Assembly: GCA_000434435.1 (NCBI GenBank)
Contig: FR895568.1
Span: forward strand, 1-20,421
From: Firmicutes bacterium CAG:475
GTDB taxonomy: Bacteria > Bacillota > Clostridia > Christensenellales > CAG-917
Direction: 5' to 3'
DNA: 20,421 nt
Position 1 is the first letter of the stretch; every line of letters begins with the position of its first letter. A program made the translations under genes and the position numbers. Below the pieces are notes generated by a model. The model saw nothing but the letters and a program-made list of their open reading frames with translations, made no database searches and was not told the origin of the DNA. This document shows, piece after piece, positions 1 to 6,046 of the stretch.

Positions 1-130
1 TAGCGCATATATGCGCACCGACACCGTGTCGCTGACGCGATTGACTTGGTAGCAATCGCTATTACGCTCGCGATGCTCGCTACGAATCCGACAATAGCAG
101 GGTGCTTGCACACGGATATGAGTGGATATA
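1..130. repeat. Hairpin-rich dispersed repeat, copy A
   Basis: This stretch has no credible gene. It contains the 11-base palindrome GACACCGTGTC (20-30), a stem GCGATTG (37-43) / CAATCGC (53-59), the palindrome GCGCATATATGCGC (3-16) and an outer pair GCACC (15-19) / GGTGC (101-105). The blocks GCTGACGCGATTG, CAATCGCTATTACGCTC and CTCGCTAC recur in the same order on the minus strand at about 19621-19676, so this is a dispersed repeat rather than unique spacer. The bases between the blocks differ, but the stems are kept. Its left end may lie outside the window. Confidence 0.7.
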
Positions 131-193
131 TGAAAAAAGACAGCGCGCAGAGCTGTTGCAAGGTTGCTTTTGAGTGCCGTAGGCGGTATTTCA

Positions 194-236
194 TACATAA
201 AAAAACGAACTCACAAAGAGTTCGTTTTTTTATGTG
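194..236. terminator. Bidirectional intrinsic terminator
   Basis: A long stem has AAAAAACGAACTC (200-212) and GAGTTCGTTTTTT (218-230) around the loop ACAAA, extended outward by A/T pairs. Both flanks are A/T runs, so it can stop transcription from either side. It ends the minus-strand XRE gene. Confidence 0.9.
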
Positions 237-241
237 TCAAA

Positions 242-451
242 TCAATATTCTTTAATTCCTAGGATATAGTCGGCAGATACGTTTAAGACTTTGCACAGCT
301 CGGCAAACGTGTCAAGTCTGGGCAACTTTTTGGTTGTACAGTATTGTGTTATCATTTCGGGTGAAACACCAACTTTTTCGGCAATTTCTATTGTTGAAAG
401 ATTCGAGTTGCGGATTTCCTCGCAAAGCCTTGTTTTTATCGTATCGGACAT
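242..451 (-). CDS. XRE-family HTH transcriptional regulator
   Basis: This 69-residue protein is almost entirely one helix-turn-helix of the Cro/CI (XRE, HTH_3) family. The core runs from about residue 19 (STIEIAEKVGVSPEMITQYC) through the typical tail LPRLDTFAELCKVLNVSADYILG. There is no sensor or oligomerisation domain, so it is probably a simple dimeric repressor. The ATG at 451 is preceded by an AAGAGG SD. It is divergent from the small gene at 550, and the 98-bp gap carries two copies of TAACCGTTGGTTA, which I infer to be its operators. Such pairs are common in small regulatory loci and in mobile or toxin-antitoxin-like modules, but nothing here proves either. The DNA-binding role is secure; the target is inferred. 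Confidence 0.9.
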   Translation of the reverse strand: MSDTIKTRLCEEIRNSNLSTIEIAEKVGVSPEMITQYCTTKKLPRLDTFAELCKVLNVSADYILGIKEY

Positions 452-481
452 AGTTTGCCTCTTGTCATTTTTTTAAGTTTA

Positions 482-494
482 TAACCGTTGGTTA
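482..494. promoter_or_regulatory. Operator 1, TAACCGTTGGTTA
   Basis: This is an imperfect palindrome, TAACC-GTT-GGTTA, 31 bp upstream of the XRE start codon, about where that gene's promoter should lie. It is identical to operator 2, 29 bp away. Binding by the adjacent XRE protein is inferred. Confidence 0.7.
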
Positions 495-502
495 ATAAAT
501 AA

Positions 503-531
503 TTGACAACTAACCGTTGGTTATATACAAT
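503..531 (+). promoter_or_regulatory. Sigma-A promoter with embedded operator 2
   Basis: A perfect -35 TTGACA (503-508) is followed by a 17-bp spacer and -10 TACAAT (526-531). The second TAACCGTTGGTTA copy (511-523) fills the spacer, so a bound repressor would block RNA polymerase. It drives the 84-aa gene at 550. Confidence 0.85.
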
Positions 532-549
532 AAAAGAAGAGGAATTAAT

Positions 550-804
550 ATGGACTTTGTTGAGGTGAACGAACACATCGCAGAGTGGTGCGATGAAAAC
601 GGATACAGTATTGTCGAATCGCACAAGTTGAAAAACAGACAAATTGAGATTGTCGATATACGATACGGCTTATTGTTGCGTGTACGCACCGAGAGTGGAA
701 ACGATTTGGATTTGCTGCAAGAGGTGCTAAACGGTATCGGTAGTGCAAAGATAAATAATTTGTACGACAATTACTATTGCGTATTCTTCAAAACGCGAAA
801 TTAA
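550..804 (+). CDS. Small hypothetical protein, repressor-controlled
   Basis: This is an 84-residue protein I do not recognise. I place the start at ATG 550 rather than an upstream TTG at 517. The 517 start lies inside the promoter, whereas 550 has an AGAAGAGG SD and sits just downstream of the -10 box. The sequence is acidic and soluble, with no signal peptide or membrane segment. It looks like a small alpha/beta domain: a helix near residues 5-18, then strands around QIEIVDIRYGLLLRVRT, a helix DLDLLQEVLNGI, and a final strand NNYYCVFFKTRN-like tail. It lies opposite the XRE gene, under a promoter whose spacer is an operator, and ends in a terminator overlapping the stop codon. Function unknown. 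Confidence 0.75.
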   Translation: MDFVEVNEHIAEWCDENGYSIVESHKLKNRQIEIVDIRYGLLLRVRTESGNDLDLLQEVLNGIGSAKINNLYDNYYCVFFKTRN

Positions 805-836
805 AAAAACGGGCTTGAAAATAAAGTCCGTTTTTT
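804..836. terminator. Bidirectional intrinsic terminator
   Basis: AAAAAACGGGCTT (804-816) pairs with AAGTCCGTTTTTT (824-836) with one G-T wobble. It overlaps the stop codon of the 84-aa gene and also lies just past the end of the convergent minus-strand gene at 856. Confidence 0.9.
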
Positions 837-855
837 ATCAAATGGGTTTTTAAAT

Positions 856-1455
856 TTAGATTTGAGAAGCGAGCACGGGGCGTTTTGCGTTTTGTCCGAT
901 GACAAGTTCCTTGGTCATAAGTTTGTAGATTGCGGCGACGGGGAGGGCGCACACAAACGTTGCCAGGCAGCCGCCCAGTTCGTAAGGAATATCCGAGAGG
1001 AAGTACGCTCCGAAAGGTACTTTCCAGATAAGCACGGTTGCCACGACGGAAACCCAGTAGTACGCAAGCTCGGAAAGTGCGGCGAGCGATGCGTATGAAA
1101 ACACGCTCATATCCTCGTGTTTGCGGTTGAAAACATTGTAGCAAACAAGCGGCATCGAATAGCCGATTGCAACTTCGAGAAGCCACCATTGAACTCTGTA
1201 AAGCTCGGAAGGGAACCAAGCGATGCAACTGAGTTCGAATATAATTGAATACGCAATGATAAGGACTGCGTTTTTGGCGGGATTCATGGACGCCGCGCAG
1301 ATGATCAAAATGGGGAAAACCACGTTTGCAAACGGAATTTCCAAAATGAACTGATCGTAGCACATGATGCCCAAAAGAGTGAACATTGCAATCCAGCCTT
1401 TGAGTCCGCTTGTCCTTGCAAGGCGTTCCGCTTTTGTCAATGAAATACCTTTCAT
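856..1455 (-). CDS. Putative ECF transporter S component (B12 operon)
   Basis: This 199-residue integral membrane protein has about five or six hydrophobic segments (around residues 18-40, 42-56, 62-80, 93-108, 120-145 and 162-180) and a basic, soluble N-terminus. The size and topology fit a substrate-specific S component of an energy-coupling factor (ECF) vitamin transporter, which uses EcfA/A'/T encoded elsewhere. The family call rests mainly on context, since no signature motif was found. The gene is last in an operon with two lipoproteins, 16 bp behind the second, with an AAGGAG SD. The operon leader carries a cobalamin riboswitch, so the likely substrate is cobalamin or a related corrinoid. 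It does not obviously resemble BtuC/BtuD-type B12 permeases. An unrelated small membrane protein remains possible. Confidence 0.6.
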   Translation of the reverse strand: MKGISLTKAERLARTSGLKGWIAMFTLLGIMCYDQFILEIPFANVVFPILIICAASMNPAKNAVLIIAYSIIFELSCIAWFPSELYRVQWWLLEVAIGYSMPLVCYNVFNRKHEDMSVFSYASLAALSELAYYWVSVVATVLIWKVPFGAYFLSDIPYELGGCLATFVCALPVAAIYKLMTKELVIGQNAKRPVLASQI

Positions 1456-1471
1456 AACTTCTCCTTGACGA

Positions 1472-2008
1472 CTAATACAGCCATCCTTGATATACTAGCA
1501 CCAAAACCTTGAGGTCGTCAAGCGTTCCGGGTTGTTCGTCCTCTCCAAACAAAGTTTGGAAGTTTGCGCACATTGCGTATTTTCCGTCTGCGGCAACGTA
1601 AACTGTTTCGAGGTTATAGTTATCTCCGTTTTCAAGCGTTGCGTCGTGAAACATATAGTAGCGGTGTTGCGAAAGACGGAAAGTGATTTTGTCGTTTCTG
1701 TCCTCAAAAAACTTTACGACCGATTCGTAAACGGTCTTTCCGTAGCAGGGAATTTGCCATTGGCAAATCAAATCGCCGTCTATTGTGGAGTGCGCAAAGC
1801 TGTCGCCTTCGGAAACTTCCGTACTAGAGCCGGGCATACGCAATTCAAGCGTAAAATACAGCTGCTTGCCGTCAACGATTGCATAATCGGGATTGTCTTG
1901 CGTGCTGTCGCCGCCCCAAACGTCGTTGCACGCGACGAGGGACAGCAATAACAGCGCAAGTATTGCGATTGAAGCGATTTTCAGTGTTTTTTTTGCAACG
2001 TTCGCCAT
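1472..2008 (-). CDS. Lipoprotein with transcobalamin-C-like (DUF4430-like) domain
   Basis: This is a 178-residue exported lipoprotein. It has a basic N-terminus, a hydrophobic helix and the lipobox LVAC, with lipidation expected at Cys27. The mature part (about 45-178) is beta-rich. The segment GKTVYESVVKFFEDR (about 104-118) resembles the GxTVYDAL element that starts the DUF4430/transcobalamin C-terminal fold. The end, DDLKVLVLVYQGW, resembles the closing strand of that fold. In animal transcobalamin and intrinsic factor this beta domain caps B12 bound by an alpha/alpha domain. Here it is a separate protein, 15 bp downstream of a large lipoprotein that may supply the alpha part. The operon has a cobalamin riboswitch. 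The lipoprotein call is strong; the fold assignment is by motif and context only. Confidence 0.68.
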   Translation of the reverse strand: MANVAKKTLKIASIAILALLLLSLVACNDVWGGDSTQDNPDYAIVDGKQLYFTLELRMPGSSTEVSEGDSFAHSTIDGDLICQWQIPCYGKTVYESVVKFFEDRNDKITFRLSQHRYYMFHDATLENGDNYNLETVYVAADGKYAMCANFQTLFGEDEQPGTLDDLKVLVLVYQGWLY

Positions 2009-2023
2009 TGTTTAATTTCCTTA

Positions 2024-3694
2024 TCAAAGGTTTATCACGGCAAAATCTTTCGAGTATGCGCCGACGGGAGCGGGCGCTTCGATGCCTTCGATTTGCGCGA
2101 TATACGCAATCGCAACCGCCATATCCGTGGTCGTAGATATCACGTATTTGCCGTTTTCGTCTTTTTTGAGACTATCTCTCCAAAGCGTTACTATGTTGTA
2201 GACTTGACCGTCTTGTTCTTCGATGTGATATTTGCACTCTTCGCCCTTGCAAACTTGAGAATGGTAGACCTCTTTGACGTAGTGTTCCATATCGATTCCG
2301 TTCATAAAGCCGTAGAGAAGCCCGTATTGCGGAGCGACGTTTGCACTTGTGCCGAGATCGTGGTTGTACCAGTTGCAAAGCCTATCCATATTTATCATTT
2401 CGTCAAGAGGTTGCCCCCAGCCGTCAGTGTAGGGGAAGTACCCCTGCATTGTTTTTTCATACTTTACGTCGTATTCTTTTGTATCTCTCAAAGCCGCGGC
2501 ACTGAGCGGACGTCCAGAAAAGCCTATCCAGTTGGGTGTGCCGCCGTTCTTTTTGAAGTTGCCATCCTCATCCTTTTCGTAGTATGAGAGCATGTATGCG
2601 CGACTGCCGGGAACGGTTTGTTCGAGGTCGAAGCCGAGGTTGTAGGCGGTGAGCAAGCAAACGTTGTAACTGCCGTAGCCGAAACCTACTTGCGTTACGG
2701 GCATGCACGCTTTCCAAAGGGGTATGAGCTTGTTTTTGAGGGTTGTAAGTTGTTGACGTTTGTCGTCAGCGGCGTCGATCGTTTCGAAGTCGATCGCTTT
2801 GTATGCGGCAAGGAATGCGTCGTGTCCGTCTACGTTGCCGGTTGCCTGTGCGACAAGTCCCAAAAGCTCGACGTAATCGTCATATGTCAAGCGATTTGCG
2901 GCAGTAGAGCTTGCGAGGTTGTTGAGTGCGTTGTAGCCCTTGTTGTAAAGGTTGGATTGCATGATTTCCGTACCTTTAAACGTGTAATTTACGTTGCCGT
3001 TTGACACGTATGAGTCGACATTCGTCAAGTACGCTTTGATTGTGTCGAAATAGACGTTGTAGGAAGTGTCGACGTTGCCGGTTTCGTTGCACCATTGTTG
3101 ATATTGATTGTAAATCAAACTCCAACTGTAAAGGAAATCGAGCACTCCGTACCAGCCCGTTTTCCCTGCGTCGGATGCGGGGAATAAAGAGTCGCCGATG
3201 CGTCCGTCTTTGCAAACGCCGCCTATCATGTTGAGGTAGGTTTTGAATTGCATCACCACTTCGTTGTCGTAGAAATCGCCCTTGACATAGCGCAAGTAAA
3301 GAAGCGGAACTCTCGATTGAGTGGTCTTCGAGGTGAGAATGGATTTTTTGAAAGCGTCGCTTTCAAGATAAGTTTTCAAAGAAACTTTAAGCTCTTCGGC
3401 AAGTTGGTCGTATCTGTCCCATTTGCCGACGATGTTCATATCGCGAGTCGGCGTAATGGTGTAGTCGAGAAGCGTATCGTTGTCGTACCAGCCGACAAAC
3501 ACGTATCCGTCGCGATCTTGGGGAGTGGGGAGCGTATAGCTTTCGCCTGCTTTCACCGACACCGTTTGCGTTTGACCGTTTTGCGTGAGCGTAAGCGTGT
3601 AGGTCGTAGGAGCTTGGTCGCATGCGACGAGCGCGATTGACAATACGAGCACGATTGCAAGAGCCAAACACAAGATTTTTGCGTTTTTGTTCAT
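2024..3694 (-). CDS. Large lipoprotein, InlB B-repeat plus alpha/alpha-toroid-like domain
   Basis: This is a 556-residue surface lipoprotein. It has a signal peptide with lipobox LVAC (Cys25), then one Listeria-Bacteroides (InlB B-type) repeat at about 31-93 containing the hallmark GYVFVGWYDN. A long mostly helical region (about 95-480) follows, with repeated Trp/Tyr/Gly segments (for example KTGWYGVLDFLYSWSLIY and NNLASSTAANRLTYDDYVELL). This suggests an alpha/alpha-barrel of the terpenoid-cyclase/transcobalamin alpha-domain kind. A final helix, TTTDMAVAIAYIAQIEGIE, follows a cysteine-bearing segment KGEECKYH. The start has an AAAAGGAG SD. It is the first gene after a cobalamin riboswitch and its terminator, so B12 capture at the cell surface is the natural reading. 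The fold is inferred; an unrelated helical binding protein is possible. Confidence 0.65.
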   Translation of the reverse strand: MNKNAKILCLALAIVLVLSIALVACDQAPTTYTLTLTQNGQTQTVSVKAGESYTLPTPQDRDGYVFVGWYDNDTLLDYTITPTRDMNIVGKWDRYDQLAEELKVSLKTYLESDAFKKSILTSKTTQSRVPLLYLRYVKGDFYDNEVVMQFKTYLNMIGGVCKDGRIGDSLFPASDAGKTGWYGVLDFLYSWSLIYNQYQQWCNETGNVDTSYNVYFDTIKAYLTNVDSYVSNGNVNYTFKGTEIMQSNLYNKGYNALNNLASSTAANRLTYDDYVELLGLVAQATGNVDGHDAFLAAYKAIDFETIDAADDKRQQLTTLKNKLIPLWKACMPVTQVGFGYGSYNVCLLTAYNLGFDLEQTVPGSRAYMLSYYEKDEDGNFKKNGGTPNWIGFSGRPLSAAALRDTKEYDVKYEKTMQGYFPYTDGWGQPLDEMINMDRLCNWYNHDLGTSANVAPQYGLLYGFMNGIDMEHYVKEVYHSQVCKGEECKYHIEEQDGQVYNIVTLWRDSLKKDENGKYVISTTTDMAVAIAYIAQIEGIEAPAPVGAYSKDFAVINL

Positions 3695-3715
3695 TGGTAG
3701 TTCTCCTTTTCAAAT

Positions 3716-3739
3716 CTTTGATTTTGACAGAAATCAAAG
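3716..3739 (-). other. Leader hairpin before the lipoprotein operon
   Basis: CTTTGATTT (3716-3724) and AAATCAAAG (3731-3739) form a 9-bp stem just upstream of the SD of the first gene. There is no U run, so it is probably not a terminator. It could stabilise the processed or anti-terminated mRNA. Confidence 0.4.
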
Positions 3740-3867
3740 TGTTGTTTTTAAGAATCTAACCGCCTTGTTTGTGGTTGAATTGCATGAAAAGGCTTTGACT
3801 AAAATTGATTTTCGGCAAAAATATGGAATTTTGCCCTAAAACCGTTGCCGAGGTTTGTTTTTGAAAA

Positions 3868-3895
3868 TAAAAAACGCACCCTTTCGGCGCATCCC
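3868..3895 (-). terminator. Riboswitch expression-platform terminator
   Basis: On the minus strand ATGCGCC pairs with GGTGCGT around the loop GAAAG and is followed by TTTTTT. The upstream segment ACGCAC (3903-3908) can pair with GTGCGT in the same stem, giving a mutually exclusive alternative fold. It lies between the B12 aptamer and the operon, the usual place for transcriptional attenuation. Confidence 0.75.
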
Positions 3896-3950
3896 TTCAT
3901 TGCGTGCGTATAGGCAAATCGGGAACGCGTTTTTGCCTTGACGACGCTCA

Positions 3951-4088
3951 AATACGGCAGACTTACTGACTTATGAAAAAATGGCGCATGCAAGACACTC
4001 CGACTTTTCAAATACAGTGGTGGCGGTTGTTCGGGAATCGAACCCGATGTCTAAATCTACTCAGCATAACAACTTTTCAAACCGTATT
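3951..4088 (-). ncRNA. Cobalamin (B12) riboswitch aptamer
   Basis: On the minus strand the segment 3971-3955 reads AGTCAGTAAGTCTGCCG. This matches the B12 box consensus rAGYCMGgAgaCCkGCC at nearly all invariant positions. The closing helix is exact: AATACGG (4088-4082) with CCGTATT (3957-3951). Between them lie CCGCCACCACTGTA, close to the conserved CCCGCnACTGT core, and a T-loop hairpin, TCGGG-TTCGATT-CCCGA. Cobalamin riboswitches are known to use T-loops. A strong promoter precedes it and a terminator follows about 55 bp later, so it probably switches the lipoprotein/S-component operon off when B12 is plentiful. Peripheral helices are short or unassigned. Confidence 0.85.
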
Positions 4089-4104
4089 CTATTCAACTGG
4101 GCTT

Positions 4105-4133
4105 ATCATAACACAAAATAAACGACGTGTAAA
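4105..4133 (-). promoter_or_regulatory. Promoter of the B12-riboswitch operon
   Basis: On the minus strand TTTACA (4133-4128), a 17-bp spacer and TATGAT (4110-4105). The predicted start near 4098 is about ten bases before the closing helix of the aptamer. Confidence 0.85.
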
Positions 4134-4163
4134 GCGTGCGTTTCGTTTTGAAACTATAAAACG

Positions 4164-4192
4164 AAAAAATCCGACTTTTCGTCGGATTTTTT
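4164..4192. terminator. Bidirectional terminator after the ABC operon
   Basis: AAAAAATCCGAC (4164-4175) pairs with GTCGGATTTTTT (4181-4192) across a TTTTC loop. It ends the minus-strand ABC transporter operon and insulates the B12 promoter. Confidence 0.92.
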
Positions 4193-4249
4193 GCATTGAA
4201 ATTGTCTTTATAAGTTTGGTTTTTATGCGTGCTTTTTCTCTGCAATCTT

Positions 4250-6046
4250 TTAGTGTTCGAATTGCGAGTTGTAAAGATTTGCATAGAAACCGCCTTTTGC
4301 AAGCAGTTGTTCGTGCGTACCTTTTTCGATGACGTTGCCCTTGTTCATGACGAGAATCACGTCCGCATTTTTGATTGTCGAGAGGCGGTGCGCGACGATA
4401 AACGACGTCTTGTTTTGCATGAGTTTTTCAAACGCTTGCTGAATCTTGATTTCCGTGCGAGTGTCGATCGAGCTTGTCGCTTCGTCGAGAATGAGCATCG
4501 GGGGATGAGTGAGCATAACTCTTGCGATGCAAAGAAGCTGTTTTTGTCCTTGCGAGATATTCCCGCCGTCATCGTCGAGTACGGTATCGTAACCGTTTTC
4601 AAGGTGCATGACGAAGTTGTGGATATGAGCGGCCTTTGCGGCTTCGATGATTTCTTCCTCGGTTGCGTCGGGATTGCCGTAGGCAATGTTTTCTCTTACA
4701 GTGCCTTTTTTGAGCCAGGTGTCTTGAAGCACCATGCCGTAGCTCAATCGTAGCGACTTTCTGGTAACCTCGGAAATATCCTTGCCTTCGACTTCGATTT
4801 TGCCGCTGTCGGGATCGTAGAAGCGCATAAGAAGGTTGATAAGGGTGGTTTTCCCGCAACCCGTCGGTCCGACGATTGCAACGCGTTGACCGCTCTTGAC
4901 GTTGAGCGAAAAGCCTTGAATGAGGGGCTTGTCTTTCACGTAAGAGAAGTAAACGTCGTCGATGTCGATGTTGCCGTGCGCATCGGTCAATTCCTCAAAA
5001 CCTGCGTCGGAGGATTGATTTTGCGCTTCGAGAAGGTCGAAAACTCTGCTTGCCGCAGCGGTCGCGCCTTGAAGCTCGGTTACGACGCCCGTTATTTCGT
5101 TGAAAGGTTTGGTGTATTGCGTTGCGTAGGAAAGCACGCAAGAGAGCGCGCCGACTGAGAGCGTGCTCATGCCGGGCACTACGCTGCCTTTTATCACGAG
5201 ATAAACGCCCAGCACGCATACGACGACGTATATCACGTTGTTGACGAATCTCGTGCAGGGGTTGACCATTGCCGAATAGAAAGCGGCGTTTTGTCCCCAA
5301 ACTTTGAGGTCGCCGTTTATAACGGCAAATCTGTCCTCGGCGCGTTTTTCATAGCCGAAAATTTTGACGACGCGTTGATTTGACAACATCTCGGTTACGA
5401 GCCCGGAAAGCTCGCCGCGCTTTTTTGCCTGCATCGCAAACATATTGTGACAGCCTTTTGCGATGAAGTATGCCACAAACAACGAAATAGGAGTGAGGCA
5501 TACCACCACGAGTGCGATAACCCAGTTGTACCAAAGCATGAAGCCCAGCGTGCCGATTATCGTAACCACGCCGTTGAAGAGTTGCGAAAAGCCTTGAATA
5601 AGTCCGTCGGAGATTTGGTCGATGTCGTTGCCGACTCTGGACATCAGGTCGCCGTGTGAGTTGGAGTCAACGTAGGAGAGGGGAACGTCGTTGAGCTTTG
5701 CGTACGCCGAGGAGCGCAAATCGCGTATGGTGCGGAATGAGGCAAAGTTTATGCACAGCGACGCAAGGTATTGAAATACGAATACGCAAGCGATAAGTCC
5801 TGCAAGGATACCAGCGTTTTTGAATATAACGCCGAAATCCACGTTGTTTTCGCCGATGATGTAGTCCACCGTCTTGCCAACGACTACGGGTGCAAGCAGA
5901 GTTGCCGCAATCTGAAGTGCGGACAACACGAGTGCGATTATAATGACGGGCACGTACGGGCGCGCGTATTTGAGCAATTTTTTGATTGCCGCAAAGTCGG
6001 TTTTGTTCTTTTTCGCTTTTTTTGTGTCGGAGGCGTATTTTTTCAT
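4250..6046 (-). CDS. ABC exporter half-transporter, consensus catalytic subunit
   Basis: This is a 598-residue type IV (ABC-B-like) exporter half: a transmembrane domain of about six helices (residues 30-320) fused to an ATPase. ATPase motifs: Walker A GPTGCGKTT (393-401), a Q-loop near 441, Walker B MLILDE (517-522) with the catalytic Glu, and the switch His in VAHRLST (553). The signature is degenerate, ISQGQ instead of LSGGQ (497-501). I start at ATG 6046, not the longer frame from 6100, because it has an AGGAGG SD and overlaps the upstream stop as ATGA. It pairs with the product of 6043-7782, whose defects are complementary, giving one competent and one degenerate ATP site as in TM287/288, BmrCD and LmrCD. 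The substrate (drug, lipid or peptide) cannot be told from sequence. Confidence 0.95.
   Translation of the reverse strand: MKKYASDTKKAKKNKTDFAAIKKLLKYARPYVPVIIIALVLSALQIAATLLAPVVVGKTVDYIIGENNVDFGVIFKNAGILAGLIACVFVFQYLASLCINFASFRTIRDLRSSAYAKLNDVPLSYVDSNSHGDLMSRVGNDIDQISDGLIQGFSQLFNGVVTIIGTLGFMLWYNWVIALVVVCLTPISLFVAYFIAKGCHNMFAMQAKKRGELSGLVTEMLSNQRVVKIFGYEKRAEDRFAVINGDLKVWGQNAAFYSAMVNPCTRFVNNVIYVVVCVLGVYLVIKGSVVPGMSTLSVGALSCVLSYATQYTKPFNEITGVVTELQGATAAASRVFDLLEAQNQSSDAGFEELTDAHGNIDIDDVYFSYVKDKPLIQGFSLNVKSGQRVAIVGPTGCGKTTLINLLMRFYDPDSGKIEVEGKDISEVTRKSLRLSYGMVLQDTWLKKGTVRENIAYGNPDATEEEIIEAAKAAHIHNFVMHLENGYDTVLDDDGGNISQGQKQLLCIARVMLTHPPMLILDEATSSIDTRTEIKIQQAFEKLMQNKTSFIVAHRLSTIKNADVILVMNKGNVIEKGTHEQLLAKGGFYANLYNSQFEH

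Noticed and set aside
46..255. 69-aa plus-strand frame at the left edge
   Set aside because: It runs through the structured repeat and a terminator, has no SD, and its hydrophobic start reflects the hairpin sequence.
4020..4075. Partial tRNA or tmRNA 3' end (T-arm TCGGG-TTCGATT-CCCGA followed by CCACCA)
   Set aside because: There is no D-arm, anticodon arm or matching 5' acceptor strand within range. The B12 box, closing helix and CCGCCACCACTGT core place the segment inside a cobalamin riboswitch.
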